From the NCBI GenBank assembly GCA_948099385.1, contig CANUEZ040000062.1, positions 186,001 through 250,000 of the forward strand: a stretch of 64,000 nt of DNA, in the 5' to 3' direction. The position numbers and the translations under genes are program-made. Positions 51,677 through 63,718 of the stretch are shown piece after piece. The notes under the pieces are model-generated. The model saw only the letters and a list, made by a program, of their open reading frames with translations, searched no databases and was not told the DNA's origin. Source of the stretch: Fasciola hepatica (Eukaryota; Platyhelminthes; Trematoda; Plagiorchiida; Fasciolidae). How positions within the stretch are numbered: the stretch's first letter is position 1; every line of letters starts with the position of its first letter.

Positions 51677-52881
51677 GTGTACAAGTATGAAGACCAGTGG
51701 GCAGATGAGTATCGAGTACGCATATCTGATGAGCCTGAACAACCGCCAAATCGGTCGTGTGCTTCCGTGCAATTCTGTCCACACATTCACATACTACTTA
51801 CTATCAATATGACTGCTTGCACATCCAGCCTCCTTGTTCGTTCGGTTAGCACTGACCCAGACACGAATAAATATGACAAATCACAATCGTCATTCATTTG
51901 TCCGCTCCTCAATGAACAGTATCCATTCACAATCCAGACCATTCAAAATTAGATCCTAGTGAACATATAATATCCGAGTGTACAAGTATGAAGACCAGTG
52001 GGCAGATGAGTATCGAGTACGCATATCTGATGAGCCTGAACAACCGCCAAATCGGTCGTGTGCTTCCGTGCAATTCTGTCCACACATTCACATACTACTT
52101 ACTATCAATATGACTGCTTGCACATCCAGCCTCCTTGTTCGTTCGGTTAGCACTGTTCCAGACACGAATAAATATGACAAATCACAATTGTCATTCATTT
52201 GTCCGCTCTTCAATGAACAGTATCCATTCACAATCCAGACCATTCAAAATTAGATCCTAGTGAACATATAATATCCGAGTGTACAAGTATGAAGACCAGT
52301 GGGCAGACGAGTATCGAGTACGCATATCTGATGAGCCTGAACAACCGCCAAATCGGTCGTGTGCTTCCGTGCAATTCTGTCCACACATTCACATACTACT
52401 TACTATCAATATGACTGCTTGCACATCCAGCCTCCTTGTTCGTTCGGTTAGCACTGACCCAGACACGAATAAATATGAGAAATCACAATTGTCATTCATT
52501 TGTCCGCTCTTCAATGAACAGTATCCATTCACAATCCAGACCATTCAAAATTAGATCCTAGTGAACATATAATATCCGAGTGTACAAGTATGAAGACCAG
52601 TGGGCAGACGAGTATCGGGTACGCATATCTGATCACCCGCAAAAATTGAAAAAAACGGTCATGTGCTTCCGTGCAATTCTGTCCACATATTCACATAATA
52701 CTTACTATCAATATGACTGCTTGCACATCCAGCCTCCTTGTTCGTTCGGTTAGCATTGACCCAGACACGAATAAATATGAGAAATCACAATTGTCATTCA
52801 TTTGTCCGCTCTTCAATGAACAGTATCCATTCACAATCCAGACCACTCAAAATTAGATCCTAGTGAACATATAATATCCGA
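51677..52881 (+). repeat. 4-unit version of the region 5 segment (1,205 bp)
   Basis: Units 51677, 51978 (cactgttccagac), 52279 and 52580 (302 bp). One unit shorter than the preceding copy, as expected from an unequal exchange. Confidence 0.8.
52580..52881 (+). repeat. 302-bp B-prime monomer 4
   Basis: Seven-A run at 52649-52655. Also ccacatattcac, cacataatactt, agcattgaccc and gaccactcaaaatt. Confidence 0.93.
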
Positions 52882-53483
52882 GTGTACAAGTATGAAGACC
52901 AGTGGGCAGACGAGTATCGAGTACGCATATCTGATGAGCCTGAACAACCGCCAAATCGGTCGTGTGCTTCCGTGCAATTCTGTCCACACATTCACATACT
53001 ACTAACTATCAATATGACTGCTTGCACATCCAGCCTCCTTGTTCGTTCGGTTAGCACTGACCCAGACACGAATAAATATGAGAAATCACAATTGTCATTC
53101 ATTTGTCCGCTCTTCAATGAACAGTATCCATTCACAATCCAGACCATTCAAAATTAGATCCTAGTGAACATATAATATCCGAGTGTACAAGTATGAAGAC
53201 CAGTGGGCAGACGAGTATCGAGTACGCATATCTGATGAGCCTGAACAACCGCCAAATCGGTCGTGTGCTTCCGTGCAATTCTGTCCACACATTCACATAC
53301 TACTTACTATCAATATGACTGCTTGCACATACAGCCTCCTTGTTCGTTCGGTTAGCACTGACCCAGACACGAATAAATATGACAAATCACAATTGTCATT
53401 CATTTGTCCGCTCCTCAATGAACAGTATCCATTCACAATCCAGACCACTCAAAATTAGATCCTAGTGAACATATAATATCCGA

Positions 53484-53785
53484 GTGTACAAGTATGAAGA
53501 CCAGTGGGCAGACGAGTATCGGGTACGCATATCTGATCACCCGCAAAAATTGAAAAAAACGGTCATGTGCTTCCGTGCAATTCTGTCCACATATTCACAT
53601 ACTACTTACTATCAATATGACTGCTTGCACATCCAGCCTCCTTGTTCGTTCGGTTAGCACTGACCCAGACACGAATAAATATGAGAAATCACAATTGTCA
53701 TTCATTTGTCCGCTCTTCAATGAACAGTATCCATTCACAATCCAGACCATTCAAAATTAGATCCTACTGAACATATAATATCCGA
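53484..53785 (+). repeat. 302-bp B-prime monomer 5
   Basis: Seven-A run at 53553-53559. Also ccacatattcac; the end reads tcctactgaac. Confidence 0.93.
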
Positions 53786-56494
53786 GTGTACAAGTATGAA
53801 GACCAGTGGGCAGACGAGTATCGAGTACGCATATCTGATGAGCCTGAACAACCGCCAAATCGGTCGTGTGCTTCCGTGCAATTCTGTCCACACATTCACA
53901 TACTACTTACTATCAATATGACTGCTTGCACATCCAGCCTCCTTGTTCGTTCGGTTAGCACTGACCCAGACACGAATAAATATGAGAAATCACAATTGTC
54001 ATTCATTTGTCCGCTCCTCAATGAACAGTATCCATTCACAATCCAGACCACTCAAAATTAGATCCTAGTGAACATATAATATCCGAGTGTACAAGTATGA
54101 AGACCAGTGGGCAGATGAGTATCGAGTACGCATATCTGATGAGCCTGAACAACCGCCAAATCGGTCGTGTGCTTCCGTGCAATTCTGTCCACACATTCAC
54201 ATACTACTTACTATCAATATGACTGCTTGCACATCCAGCCTCCTTGTTCGTTCGGTTAGCACTGACCCAGACACGAATAAATATGAGAAATCACAATTGT
54301 CATTCATTTGTCCGCTCTTCAATGAACAGTATCCATTCACAATCCAGACCATTCAAAATTAGATCCTAGTGAACATATAATATCCGAGTGTACAAGTATG
54401 AAGACCAGTGGGCAGATGAGTATCGAGTACGCATATCTGATGAGCCTGAACAACCGCCAAATCGGTCGTGTGCTTCCGTGCAATTCTGTCCACACATTCA
54501 CATACTACTTACTATCAATATGACTGCTTGCACATCCAGCCTCCTTGTTCGTTCGGTTAGCACTGACCCAGACACGAATAAATATGACAAATCACAATTC
54601 TCATTCATTTGTCCGCTCTTCAATGAACAGTATCCATTCACAATCCAGACCACTCAAAATTAGATCCTAGTGAACATATAATATCCGAGTGTACAAGTAT
54701 GAAGACCAGTGGGCAGACGAGTATCGAGTACGCATATCTGATGAGCCTGAACAACCGCCAAATCGGTCGTGTGCTTCCGTGCAATTCTGTCCACAAATTC
54801 GCATACTACTTACTATCAATATGACTGCTTGCACATCCAGCCTCCTTGTTCGTTCGGTTAGCACTGACCCGGACACGAATAAATATGACAAATCACAATT
54901 CTCATTCATTTGTCCGCTCTTCAATGAACAGTATCCATTCACAATCCAGACCACTCAAAATTAGATCCTAGTGAACATATAATATCCGAGTGTACAAGTA
55001 TGAAGACCAGTGGGCAGACGAGTATCGAGTACGCATATCTGATGAGCCTGAACAACCGCCAAATCGGTCGTGTGCTTCCGTGCAATTCTGTCCACACATT
55101 CACATACTACTTACTATCAATATGACTGCTTGCACATCCAGCCTCCTTGTTCGTTCGGTTAGCACTGACCCAGACACGAATAAATATGAGAAATCACAAT
55201 TGTCATTCATTTGTCCGCTCTTCAATGAACAGTATCCATTCACAATCCAGACCATTCAAAATTAGATCCTAGTGAACATATAATATCCGAGTGTACAAGT
55301 ATGAAGACCAGTGGGCAGATGAGTATCGAGTACGCATATCTGATGAGCCTGAACAACCGCCAAATCGGTCGTGTGCTTCCGTGCAATTCTGTCCACACAT
55401 TCACATACTACTTACTATCAATATGACTGCTTGCACATCCAGCCTCCTTGTTCGTTCGGTTAGCACTGACCCAGACACGAATAAATATGACAAATCACAA
55501 TTCTCATTCATTTGTCCGCTCTTCAATGAACAGTATCCATTCACAATCCAGACCACTCAAAATTAGATCCTAGTGAACATATAATATCCGAGTGTACAAG
55601 TATGAAGACCAGTGGGCAGACGAGTATCGAGTACGCATATCTGATGAGCCTGAACAACCGCCAAATCGGTCGTGTGCTTCCGTGCAATTCTGTCCACAAA
55701 TTCGCATACTACTTACTATCAATATGACTGCTTGCACATCCAGCCTCCTTGTTCGTTCGGTTAGCACTGACCCGGACACGAATAAATATGACAAATCACA
55801 ATTCTCATTCATTTGTCCGCTCTTCAATGAACAGTATCCATTCACAATCCAGACCACTCAAAATTAGATCCTAGTGAACATATAATATCCGAGTGTACAA
55901 GTATGAAGACCAGTGGGCAGACGAGTATCGAGTACGCATATCTGATGAGCCTGAACAACCGCCAAATCGGTCGTGTGCTTCCGTGCAATTCTGTCCACAC
56001 ATTCACATACTACTTACTATCAATATGACTGCTTGCACATCCAGCCTCCTTGTTCGTTCGGTTAGCACTGACCCAGACACGAATAAATATGAGAAATCAC
56101 ATTTGTCATTCATTTGTCCGCTCCTCAATGAACAGTATCCATTCACAATCCAGACCACTCAAAATTAGATCCTAGTGAACATATAATATCCGAGTGTACA
56201 AGTATGAAGACCAGTGGGCAGATGAGTATCGAGTACGCATATCTGATGAGCCTGAACAACCGCCAAATCGGTCGTGTGCTTCCGTGCAATTCTGTCCACA
56301 CATTCACATACTACTTACTATCAATATGACTGCTTGCACATCCAGCCTCCTTGTTCGTTCGGTTAGCACTGACCCAGACACGAATAAATATGACAAATCA
56401 CAATTGTCATTCATTTGTCCGCTCTTCAATGAACAGTATCCATTCACAATCCAGACCACTCAAAATTAGATCCTAGTGAACATATAATATCCGA

Positions 56495-56795
56495 GTGTAC
56501 AAGTATGAAGACCAGTGGGCAGATGAGTATCGAGTACGCATATCTGATGAGCCTGAACAACCGCCAAATCGGTCGTGTGCTTCCGTGCAATTCTGTCCAC
56601 ACATTCACATACTACTTACTATCAATATGACTGCTTGCACATCCAGCCTCCTTGTTCGTTCGGTTAGCACTGACCCAGACACGAATAAATATGAGAAATC
56701 ACAATTGTCATTGATTTGTCCGCTCTTCAATGAACAGTATCCATTCACAATCCAGACCACTCAAAATAAGATCCTAGTGAACATATAATATCCGA
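56495..56795 (+). repeat. monomer with lost stop (TAG to AAG)
   Basis: AAG at 56768-56770 extends the open frame to 97 codons. Also ttgatttgtcc in place of ttcatttgtcc. The same pair of changes recurs two units on. Confidence 0.92.
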
Positions 56796-57096
56796 GTGTA
56801 CAAGTATGAAGACCAGTGGGCAGACGAGTATCGAGTACGCATATCTGATGAGCCTGAACAACCGCCAAATCGGTCGTGTGCTTCCGTGCAATTCTGTCCA
56901 CACATTCACATACTACTTACTATCAATATGACTGCTTGCACATCCAGCCTCCTTGTTCGTTCGGTTAGCACTGACCCAGACACGAATAAATATGAGAAAT
57001 CACAATTGTCATTCATTTGTCCGCTCTTCAATGAACAGTATCCATTCACAATCCAGACCATTCAAAATTAGATCCTAGTGAACATATAATATCCGA

Positions 57097-57397
57097 GTGT
57101 ACAAGTATGAAGACCAGTGGGCAGATGAGTATCGAGTACGCATATCTGATGAGCCTGAACAACCGCCAAATCGGTCGTGTGCTTCCGTGCAATTCTGTCC
57201 ACACATTCACATACTACTTACTATCAATATGACTGCTTGCACATCCAGCCTCCTTGTTCGTTCGGTTAGCACTGACCCAGACACGAATAAATATGAGAAA
57301 TCACAATTGTCATTGATTTGTCCGCTCTTCAATGAACAGTATCCATTCACAATCCAGACCACTCAAAATAAGATCCTAGTGAACATATAATATCCGA
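57097..57397 (+). repeat. monomer with lost stop (TAG to AAG), dimer-spaced copy
   Basis: AAG at 57370-57372 and ttgatttgtcc. Appears the same as 56495, 602 bases away. Confidence 0.92.
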
Positions 57398-58300
57398 GTG
57401 TACAAGTATGAAGACCAGTGGGCAGACGAGTATCGAGTACGCATATCTGATGAGCCTGAACAACCGCCAAATCGGTCGTGTGCTTCCGTGCTATTCTGTC
57501 CACAAATTCGCATACTACTTACTATCAATATGACTGCTTGCACATCCAGCCTCCTTGTTCGTTCGGTTAGCACTGACCCGGACACGAATAAATATGACAA
57601 ATCACAATTCTCATTCATTTGTCCGCTCCTCAATGAACAGTATCCATTCACAATCCAGACCACTCAAAATTAGATCCTAGTGAACATATAATATCCGAGT
57701 GTACAAGTATGAAGACCAGTGGGCAGACGAGTATCGAGTACGCATATCTGATGAGCCTGAACAACCGCCAAATCGGTCGTGTGCTTCCGTGCAATTCTGT
57801 CCACACATTCACATACTACTTACTATCAATATGACTGCTTGCACATCCAGCCTCCTTGTTCGTTCGGTTAGCACTGACCCAGACACGAATAAATATGAGA
57901 AATCACATTTGTCATTCATTTGTCCGCTCCTCAATGAACAGTATCCATTCACAATCCAGACCACTCAAAATTAGATCCTAGTGAACATATAATATCCGAG
58001 TGTACAAGTATGAAGACCAGTGGGCAGATGAGTATCGAGTACGCATATCTGATGAGCCTGAACAACCGCCAAATCGGTCGTGTGCTTCCGTGCAATTCTG
58101 TCCACACATTCACATACTACTTACTATCAATATGACTGCTTGCACATCCAGCCTCCTTGTTCGTTCGGTTAGCACTGACCCAGACACGAATAAATATGAG
58201 AAATCACAATTGTCATTCATTTGTCCGCTCTTCAATGAACAGTATCCATTCACAATCCAGACCACTCAAAATTAGATCCTAGTGAACATATAATATCCGA

Positions 58301-58601
58301 GTGTACAAGTATGAAGACCAGTGGGCAGATGAGTATCGAGTACGCATATCTGATGAGCCTGAACAACCGCCAAATCGGTCGTGTGCTTCCGTGCAATTCT
58401 GTCCACACATTCACATACTACTTACTATCAATATGACTGCTTGCACATCCAGCCTCCTTGTTCGTTCGGTTAGCACTGACCCAGACACGAATAAATATGA
58501 GAAATCACAATTGTCATTCATTTGTCCGCTCTTCAATGAACAGTATCCATTCACAATCCAGACCACTCAAAATAAGATCCTAGTGAACATATAATATCCG
58601 A
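58301..58601 (+). repeat. monomer with lost stop (TAG to AAG), third
   Basis: AAG at 58574-58576 but with ordinary ttcatttgtcc, so the two markers are separable. Followed directly by a cacaaattcgcatac unit, as is 57097. Confidence 0.92.
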
Positions 58602-59504
58602 GTGTACAAGTATGAAGACCAGTGGGCAGACGAGTATCGAGTACGCATATCTGATGAGCCTGAACAACCGCCAAATCGGTCGTGTGCTTCCGTGCAATTC
58701 TGTCCACAAATTCGCATACTACTTACTATCAATATGACTGCTTGCACATCCAGCCTCCTTGTTCGTTCGGTTAGCACTGACCCGGACACGAATAAATATG
58801 AGAAATCACAATTCTCATTCATTTGTCCGCTCTTCAATGAACAGTATCCATTCACAATCCAGACCACTCAAAATTAGATCCTAGTGAACATATAATATCC
58901 GAGTGTACAAGTATGAAGACCAGTGGGCAGACGAGTATCGAGTACGCATATCTGATGAGCCTGAACAACCGCCAAATCGGTCGTGTGCTTCCGTGCAATT
59001 CTGTCCACACATTCACATACTACTTACTATCAATATGACTGCTTGCACATCCAGCCTCCTTGTTCGTTCGGTTAGCACTGACCCAGACACGAATAAATAT
59101 GAGAAATCACAATTGTCATTCATTTGTCCGCTCTTCAATGAACAGTATCCATTCACAATCCAGACCATTCAAAATTAGATCCTACTGAACATATAATATC
59201 CGAGTGTACAAGTATGAAGACCAGTGGGCAGACGAGTATCGAGTACGCATATCTGATGAGCCTGAACAACCGCCAAATCGGTCGTGTGCTTCCGTGCAAT
59301 TCTGTCCACACATTCACATACTACTTACTATCAATATGACTGCTTGCACATCCAGCCTCCTTGTTCGTTCGGTTAGCACTGACCCAGACACGAATAAATA
59401 TGAGAAATCACAATTGTCATTCATTTGTCCGCTCCTCAATGAACAGTATCCATTCACAATCCAGACCATTCAAAATTAGATCCTAGTGAACATATAATAT
59501 CCGA

Positions 59505-59805
59505 GTGTACAAGTATGAAGACCAGTGGGCAGACGAGTATCGGGTACGCATATCTGATCACCCCCAAAAACTGAAAAATCGGTCGTGTGCTTCCGTGCAA
59601 TTCTGTCCACACATTCACATACTACTTACTATCAATATGACTGCTTGCACATCCAGCCTCCTTGTTCGTTCGGTTAGCACTGACCCAGACACGAATAAAT
59701 ATGACAAATCACAATTGTCATTCATTTGTCCGCTCTTCAATGAACAGTATCCATTCACAATCCAGACCATTCAAAATTAGATCCTAGTGAACATATAATA
59801 TCCGA
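59505..59805 (+). repeat. B-type monomer (caccccc form)
   Basis: Patch reads gatcacccccaaaaactg and ends gaaaaatcggtcg, with a G to C change removing the CpG. It stands just left of the 2,107-bp HOR and matches 61612 only approximately, so it marks the HOR boundary. Confidence 0.9.
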
Positions 59806-61009
59806 GTGTACAAGTATGAAGACCAGTGGGCAGACGAGTATCGAGTACGCATATCTGATGAGCCTGAACAACCGCCAAATCGGTCGTGTGCTTCCGTGCA
59901 ATTCTGTCCACATATTCACATACTACTTACTATCAATATGACTGCTTGCACATCCAGCCTCCTTGTTCGTTCGGTTAGCATTGACCCAGACACGAATAAA
60001 TATGAGAAATCACAATTCTCATTCATTTGTCCGCTCCTCAATGAACAGTATCCATTCACAATCCAGACCATTCAAAATTAGATCCCAGTGAACATATAAT
60101 ATCCGAGTGTACAAGTATGAAGACCAGTGTGCAGACGAGTATCGAGTACGCATATCTGATGAGCCTGAACAACCGCCAAATCGGTCGTGTGCTTCCGTGC
60201 AATTCTGTCCACACATTCACATACTACTTACTATCAATATGACTGCTTGCACATCCAGCCTCCTTGTTCGTTCGGTTAGCACTGACCCAGACACGAATAA
60301 ATATGAGAAATCACAATTGTCATTCATTTGTCCGCTCTTCAATGAACAGTATCCATTCACAATCCAGACCACTCAAAATTAGATCCTAGTGAACATATAA
60401 TATCCGAGTGTACAAGTATGAAGACCAGTGGGCAGACGAGTATCGAGTACGCATATCTGATGAGCCTGAACAACCGCCAAATCGGTCGTGTGCTTCCGTG
60501 CAATTCTGTCCACACATTCACATACTACTTACTATCAATATGACTGCTTGCACATCCAGCCTCCTTGTTCGTTCGGTTAGCACTGACCCAGACACGAATA
60601 AATATGAGAAATCACAATTGTCATTCATTTGTCCGCTCTTCAATGAACAGTATCCATTCACAATCCAGACCATTCAAAATTAGATCCTACTGAACATATA
60701 ATATCCGAGTGTACAAGTATGAAGACCAGTGGGCAGACGAGTATCGAGTACGCATATCTGATGAGCCTCAACAACCGCCAAATCGGTCGTGTGCTTCCGT
60801 GCAATTCTGTCCACACATTCACATACTACTTACTATCAATATGACTGCTTGCACATTCAGCCTCCTTGTTCGTTCGGTTAGCACTGACCCAGACACGAAT
60901 AAATATGAGAAATCACAATTCTCATTCATTTGTCCGCTCCTCAATGAACAGTATCCATTCACAATCCAGACCATTCAAAATTAGATCCTAGTGAACATAT
61001 AATATCTGA

Positions 61010-61310
61010 GTGTACAAGTATGAAGACCAGTGGGCACACGAGTATCGGGTACCCATATCTGATCACCAGCAAAAAGTGGAAAATCTGTCGTGTGCTTCCG
61101 TGCAATTCTGTCCACACATTCACATACTACTTACTATCAATATGACTGCTTGCACATCCAGCCCCTTTGTTCGTTCGGTTAGCACTGACCCAGACACGAA
61201 TAAATATGACAAATCACAATTCTCATTCATTTGTCCGCTCCTCAATGAACAGTATCCATTCACAATCCAGACCACTCAAAATTAGATCCTACTGAACACA
61301 TAATATCCGA
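61010..61310 (+). repeat. strongly diverged B-type monomer
   Basis: Changes run through the unit: gggcacacgag, cgggtacccat, gatcaccagcaaaaagtgg, gaaaatctgtcgtg, ccagcccctttg, and gaacacataat at the end; aatatctgag lies just before it. It may be the most distant unit in the window and could be an older branch of the B family. Confidence 0.93.
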
Positions 61311-61611
61311 GTGTACAAGTATGAAGACCAGTGGGCAGACGAGTATCGAGTACGCATATCTGATGAGCCTGAACAACCGCCAAATCGGTCGTGTGCTTCC
61401 GTGCAATTCTGTCCACACATTCACATACTACTTACTATCAATATGACTGCTTGCACATACAGCCTCCTTGTTCGTTCGGTTAGCACTGACCCAGACACGA
61501 ATAAATATGAGAAATCACAATTGTCATTCATTTGTCCGCTCTTCAATGAACAGTATCCATTCACAATCCAGACCATTCAAAATAAGATCCTACTGAACAT
61601 ATAATATCCGA
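61311..61611 (+). repeat. monomer with lost stop (TAG to AAG), fourth
   Basis: AAG at 61584-61586 with tcctactgaac and cacatacagcc. The ordinary accattcaaaat precedes it, unlike the accactcaaaat of 56495-58301, so it may be an independent change or a recombinant. Confidence 0.9.
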
Positions 61612-61912
61612 GTGTACAAGTATGAAGACCAGTGGGCACACGAGTATCGGGTACGCATATCTGATCACCCGCAAAAACTGAAAAATCGGTCGTGTGCTTC
61701 CGTGCAATTCTGTCCACACATTCACATACTACTTACTATCAATATGACTGCTTGCACATCCAGCCTCCTTGTTCGTTCGGTTAGCACTGACCCAGACACG
61801 AATAAATATGAGAAATCACAATTGTCATTCATTTGTCCGCTCTTCAATGAACAGTATCCATTCACAATCCAGACCATTCAAAATTAGATCCTAGTGAACA
61901 TATAATATCCGA
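61612..61912 (+). repeat. B-type monomer (gggcacacgag form)
   Basis: Patch ends gaaaaatcggtcg. Shares gggcacacgag with the diverged unit at 61010, so the two share left-end ancestry. Repeated at 63719. Confidence 0.92.
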
Positions 61913-63116
61913 GTGTACAAGTATGAAGACCAGTGGGCAGACGAGTATCGAGTACGCATATCTGATGAGCCTGAACAACCGCCAAATCGGTCGTGTGCTT
62001 CCGTGCAATTCTGTCCACATATTCACATACTACTTACTATCAATATGACTGCTTGCACATCCAGCCTCCTTGTTCGTTCGGTTAGCATTGACCCAGACAC
62101 GAATAAATATGAGAAATCACAATTCTCATTCATTTGTCCGCTCCTCAATGAACAGTATCCATTCACAATCCAGACCATTCAAAATTAGATCCCAGTGAAC
62201 ATATAATATCCGAGTGTACAAGTATGAAGACCAGTGTGCAGACGAGTATCGAGTACGCATATCTGATGAGCCTGAACAACCGCCAAATCGGTCGTGTGCT
62301 TCCGTGCAATTCTGTCCACACATTCACATACTACTTACTATCAATATGACTGCTTGCACATCCAGCCTCCTTGTTCGTTCGGTTAGCACTGACCCAGACA
62401 CGAATAAATATGAGAAATCACAATTGTCATTCATTTGTCCGCTCTTCAATGAACAGTATCCATTCACAATCCAGACCACTCAAAATTAGATCCTAGTGAA
62501 CATATAATATCCGAGTGTACAAGTATGAAGACCAGTGGGCAGACGAGTATCGAGTACGCATATCTGATGAGCCTGAACAACCGCCAAATCGGTCGTGTGC
62601 TTCCGTGCAATTCTGTCCACACATTCACATACTACTTACTATCAATATGACTGCTTGCACATCCAGCCTCCTTGTTCGTTCGGTTAGCACTGACCCAGAC
62701 ACGAATAAATATGAGAAATCACAATTGTCATTCATTTGTCCGCTCTTCAATGAACAGTATCCATTCACAATCCAGACCATTCAAAATTAGATCCTACTGA
62801 ACATATAATATCCGAGTGTACAAGTATGAAGACCAGTGGGCAGACGAGTATCGAGTACGCATATCTGATGAGCCTCAACAACCGCCAAATCGGTCGTGTG
62901 CTTCCGTGCAATTCTGTCCACACATTCACATACTACTTACTATCAATATGACTGCTTGCACATTCAGCCTCCTTGTTCGTTCGGTTAGCACTGACCCAGA
63001 CACGAATAAATATGAGAAATCACAATTCTCATTCATTTGTCCGCTCCTCAATGAACAGTATCCATTCACAATCCAGACCATTCAAAATTAGATCCTAGTG
63101 AACATATAATATCTGA

Positions 63117-63417
63117 GTGTACAAGTATGAAGACCAGTGGGCACACGAGTATCGGGTACCCATATCTGATCACCAGCAAAAAGTGGAAAATCTGTCGTGT
63201 GCTTCCGTGCAATTCTGTCCACACATTCACATACTACTTACTATCAATATGACTGCTTGCACATCCAGCCCCTTTGTTCGTTCGGTTAGCACTGACCCAG
63301 ACACGAATAAATATGACAAATCACAATTCTCATTCATTTGTCCGCTCCTCAATGAACAGTATCCATTCACAATCCAGACCACTCAAAATTAGATCCTACT
63401 GAACACATAATATCCGA
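63117..63417 (+). repeat. strongly diverged B-type monomer, second copy
   Basis: Same set of changes as 61010, one 2,107-base HOR unit downstream. It shows that even outlier units are amplified unchanged by segment duplication. Confidence 0.93.
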
Positions 63418-63718
63418 GTGTACAAGTATGAAGACCAGTGGGCAGACGAGTATCGAGTACGCATATCTGATGAGCCTGAACAACCGCCAAATCGGTCGTG
63501 TGCTTCCGTGCAATTCTGTCCACACATTCACATACTACTTACTATCAATATGACTGCTTGCACATACAGCCTCCTTGTTCGTTCGGTTAGCACTGACCCA
63601 GACACGAATAAATATGAGAAATCACAATTGTCATTCATTTGTCCGCTCTTCAATGAACAGTATCCATTCACAATCCAGACCATTCAAAATAAGATCCTAC
63701 TGAACATATAATATCCGA
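63418..63718 (+). repeat. monomer with lost stop (TAG to AAG), fifth
   Basis: AAG at 63691-63693; HOR copy of 61311. Confidence 0.92.

Larger units (their letters stand above)
49266..53785 (+). repeat. array region 5: 302-bp B-prime units among A units
   Basis: Five B-prime units carry a seven-A run in gaaaaaaacggtcatg, making each 302 bp. The gaccactcaaaatt variant first appears here and stays common to the right end. Two copies of a segment of 5 units (50171-51676) and 4 units (51677-52881) share gctcctc with caatcgtcattc, then cactgttccagac, then an A unit and a B-prime unit. Confidence 0.88.
53786..59504 (+). repeat. array region 6: A-type units with cacaaattcgcatac subtype
   Basis: No B units here. 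A subtype with cacaaattcgcatac and gacccggacacg occurs at 54689, 55592, 57398 and 58602 (spacings 903, 1,806 and 1,204). A cacatttgtcattc unit follows it at 55893 and 57699. Most units end gaccactcaaaatt. Units 54388-54989 and 55291-55892 appear to be the same pair. Read-through units are listed separately. Confidence 0.85.
59806..61912 (+). repeat. 7-mer HOR, copy 1 (2,107 bp)
   Basis: Seven 301-bp units. Markers in order: ccacatattcac with agatcccagtg (59806), gaccagtgtgcag (60107), plain (60408), gagcctcaacaacc with cacattcagcc (60709), strongly diverged B (61010), TAG to AAG with tcctactg (61311), gggcacacgag B unit (61612). Confidence 0.95.

Noticed and set aside
54667..54954. Reverse-strand frame of 95 codons (also near 55570, 57376 and 58580)
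   Set aside because: It opens only in cacaaattcgcatac units, where single changes remove reverse-strand stops. It is a shadow of the repeat with no independent support.
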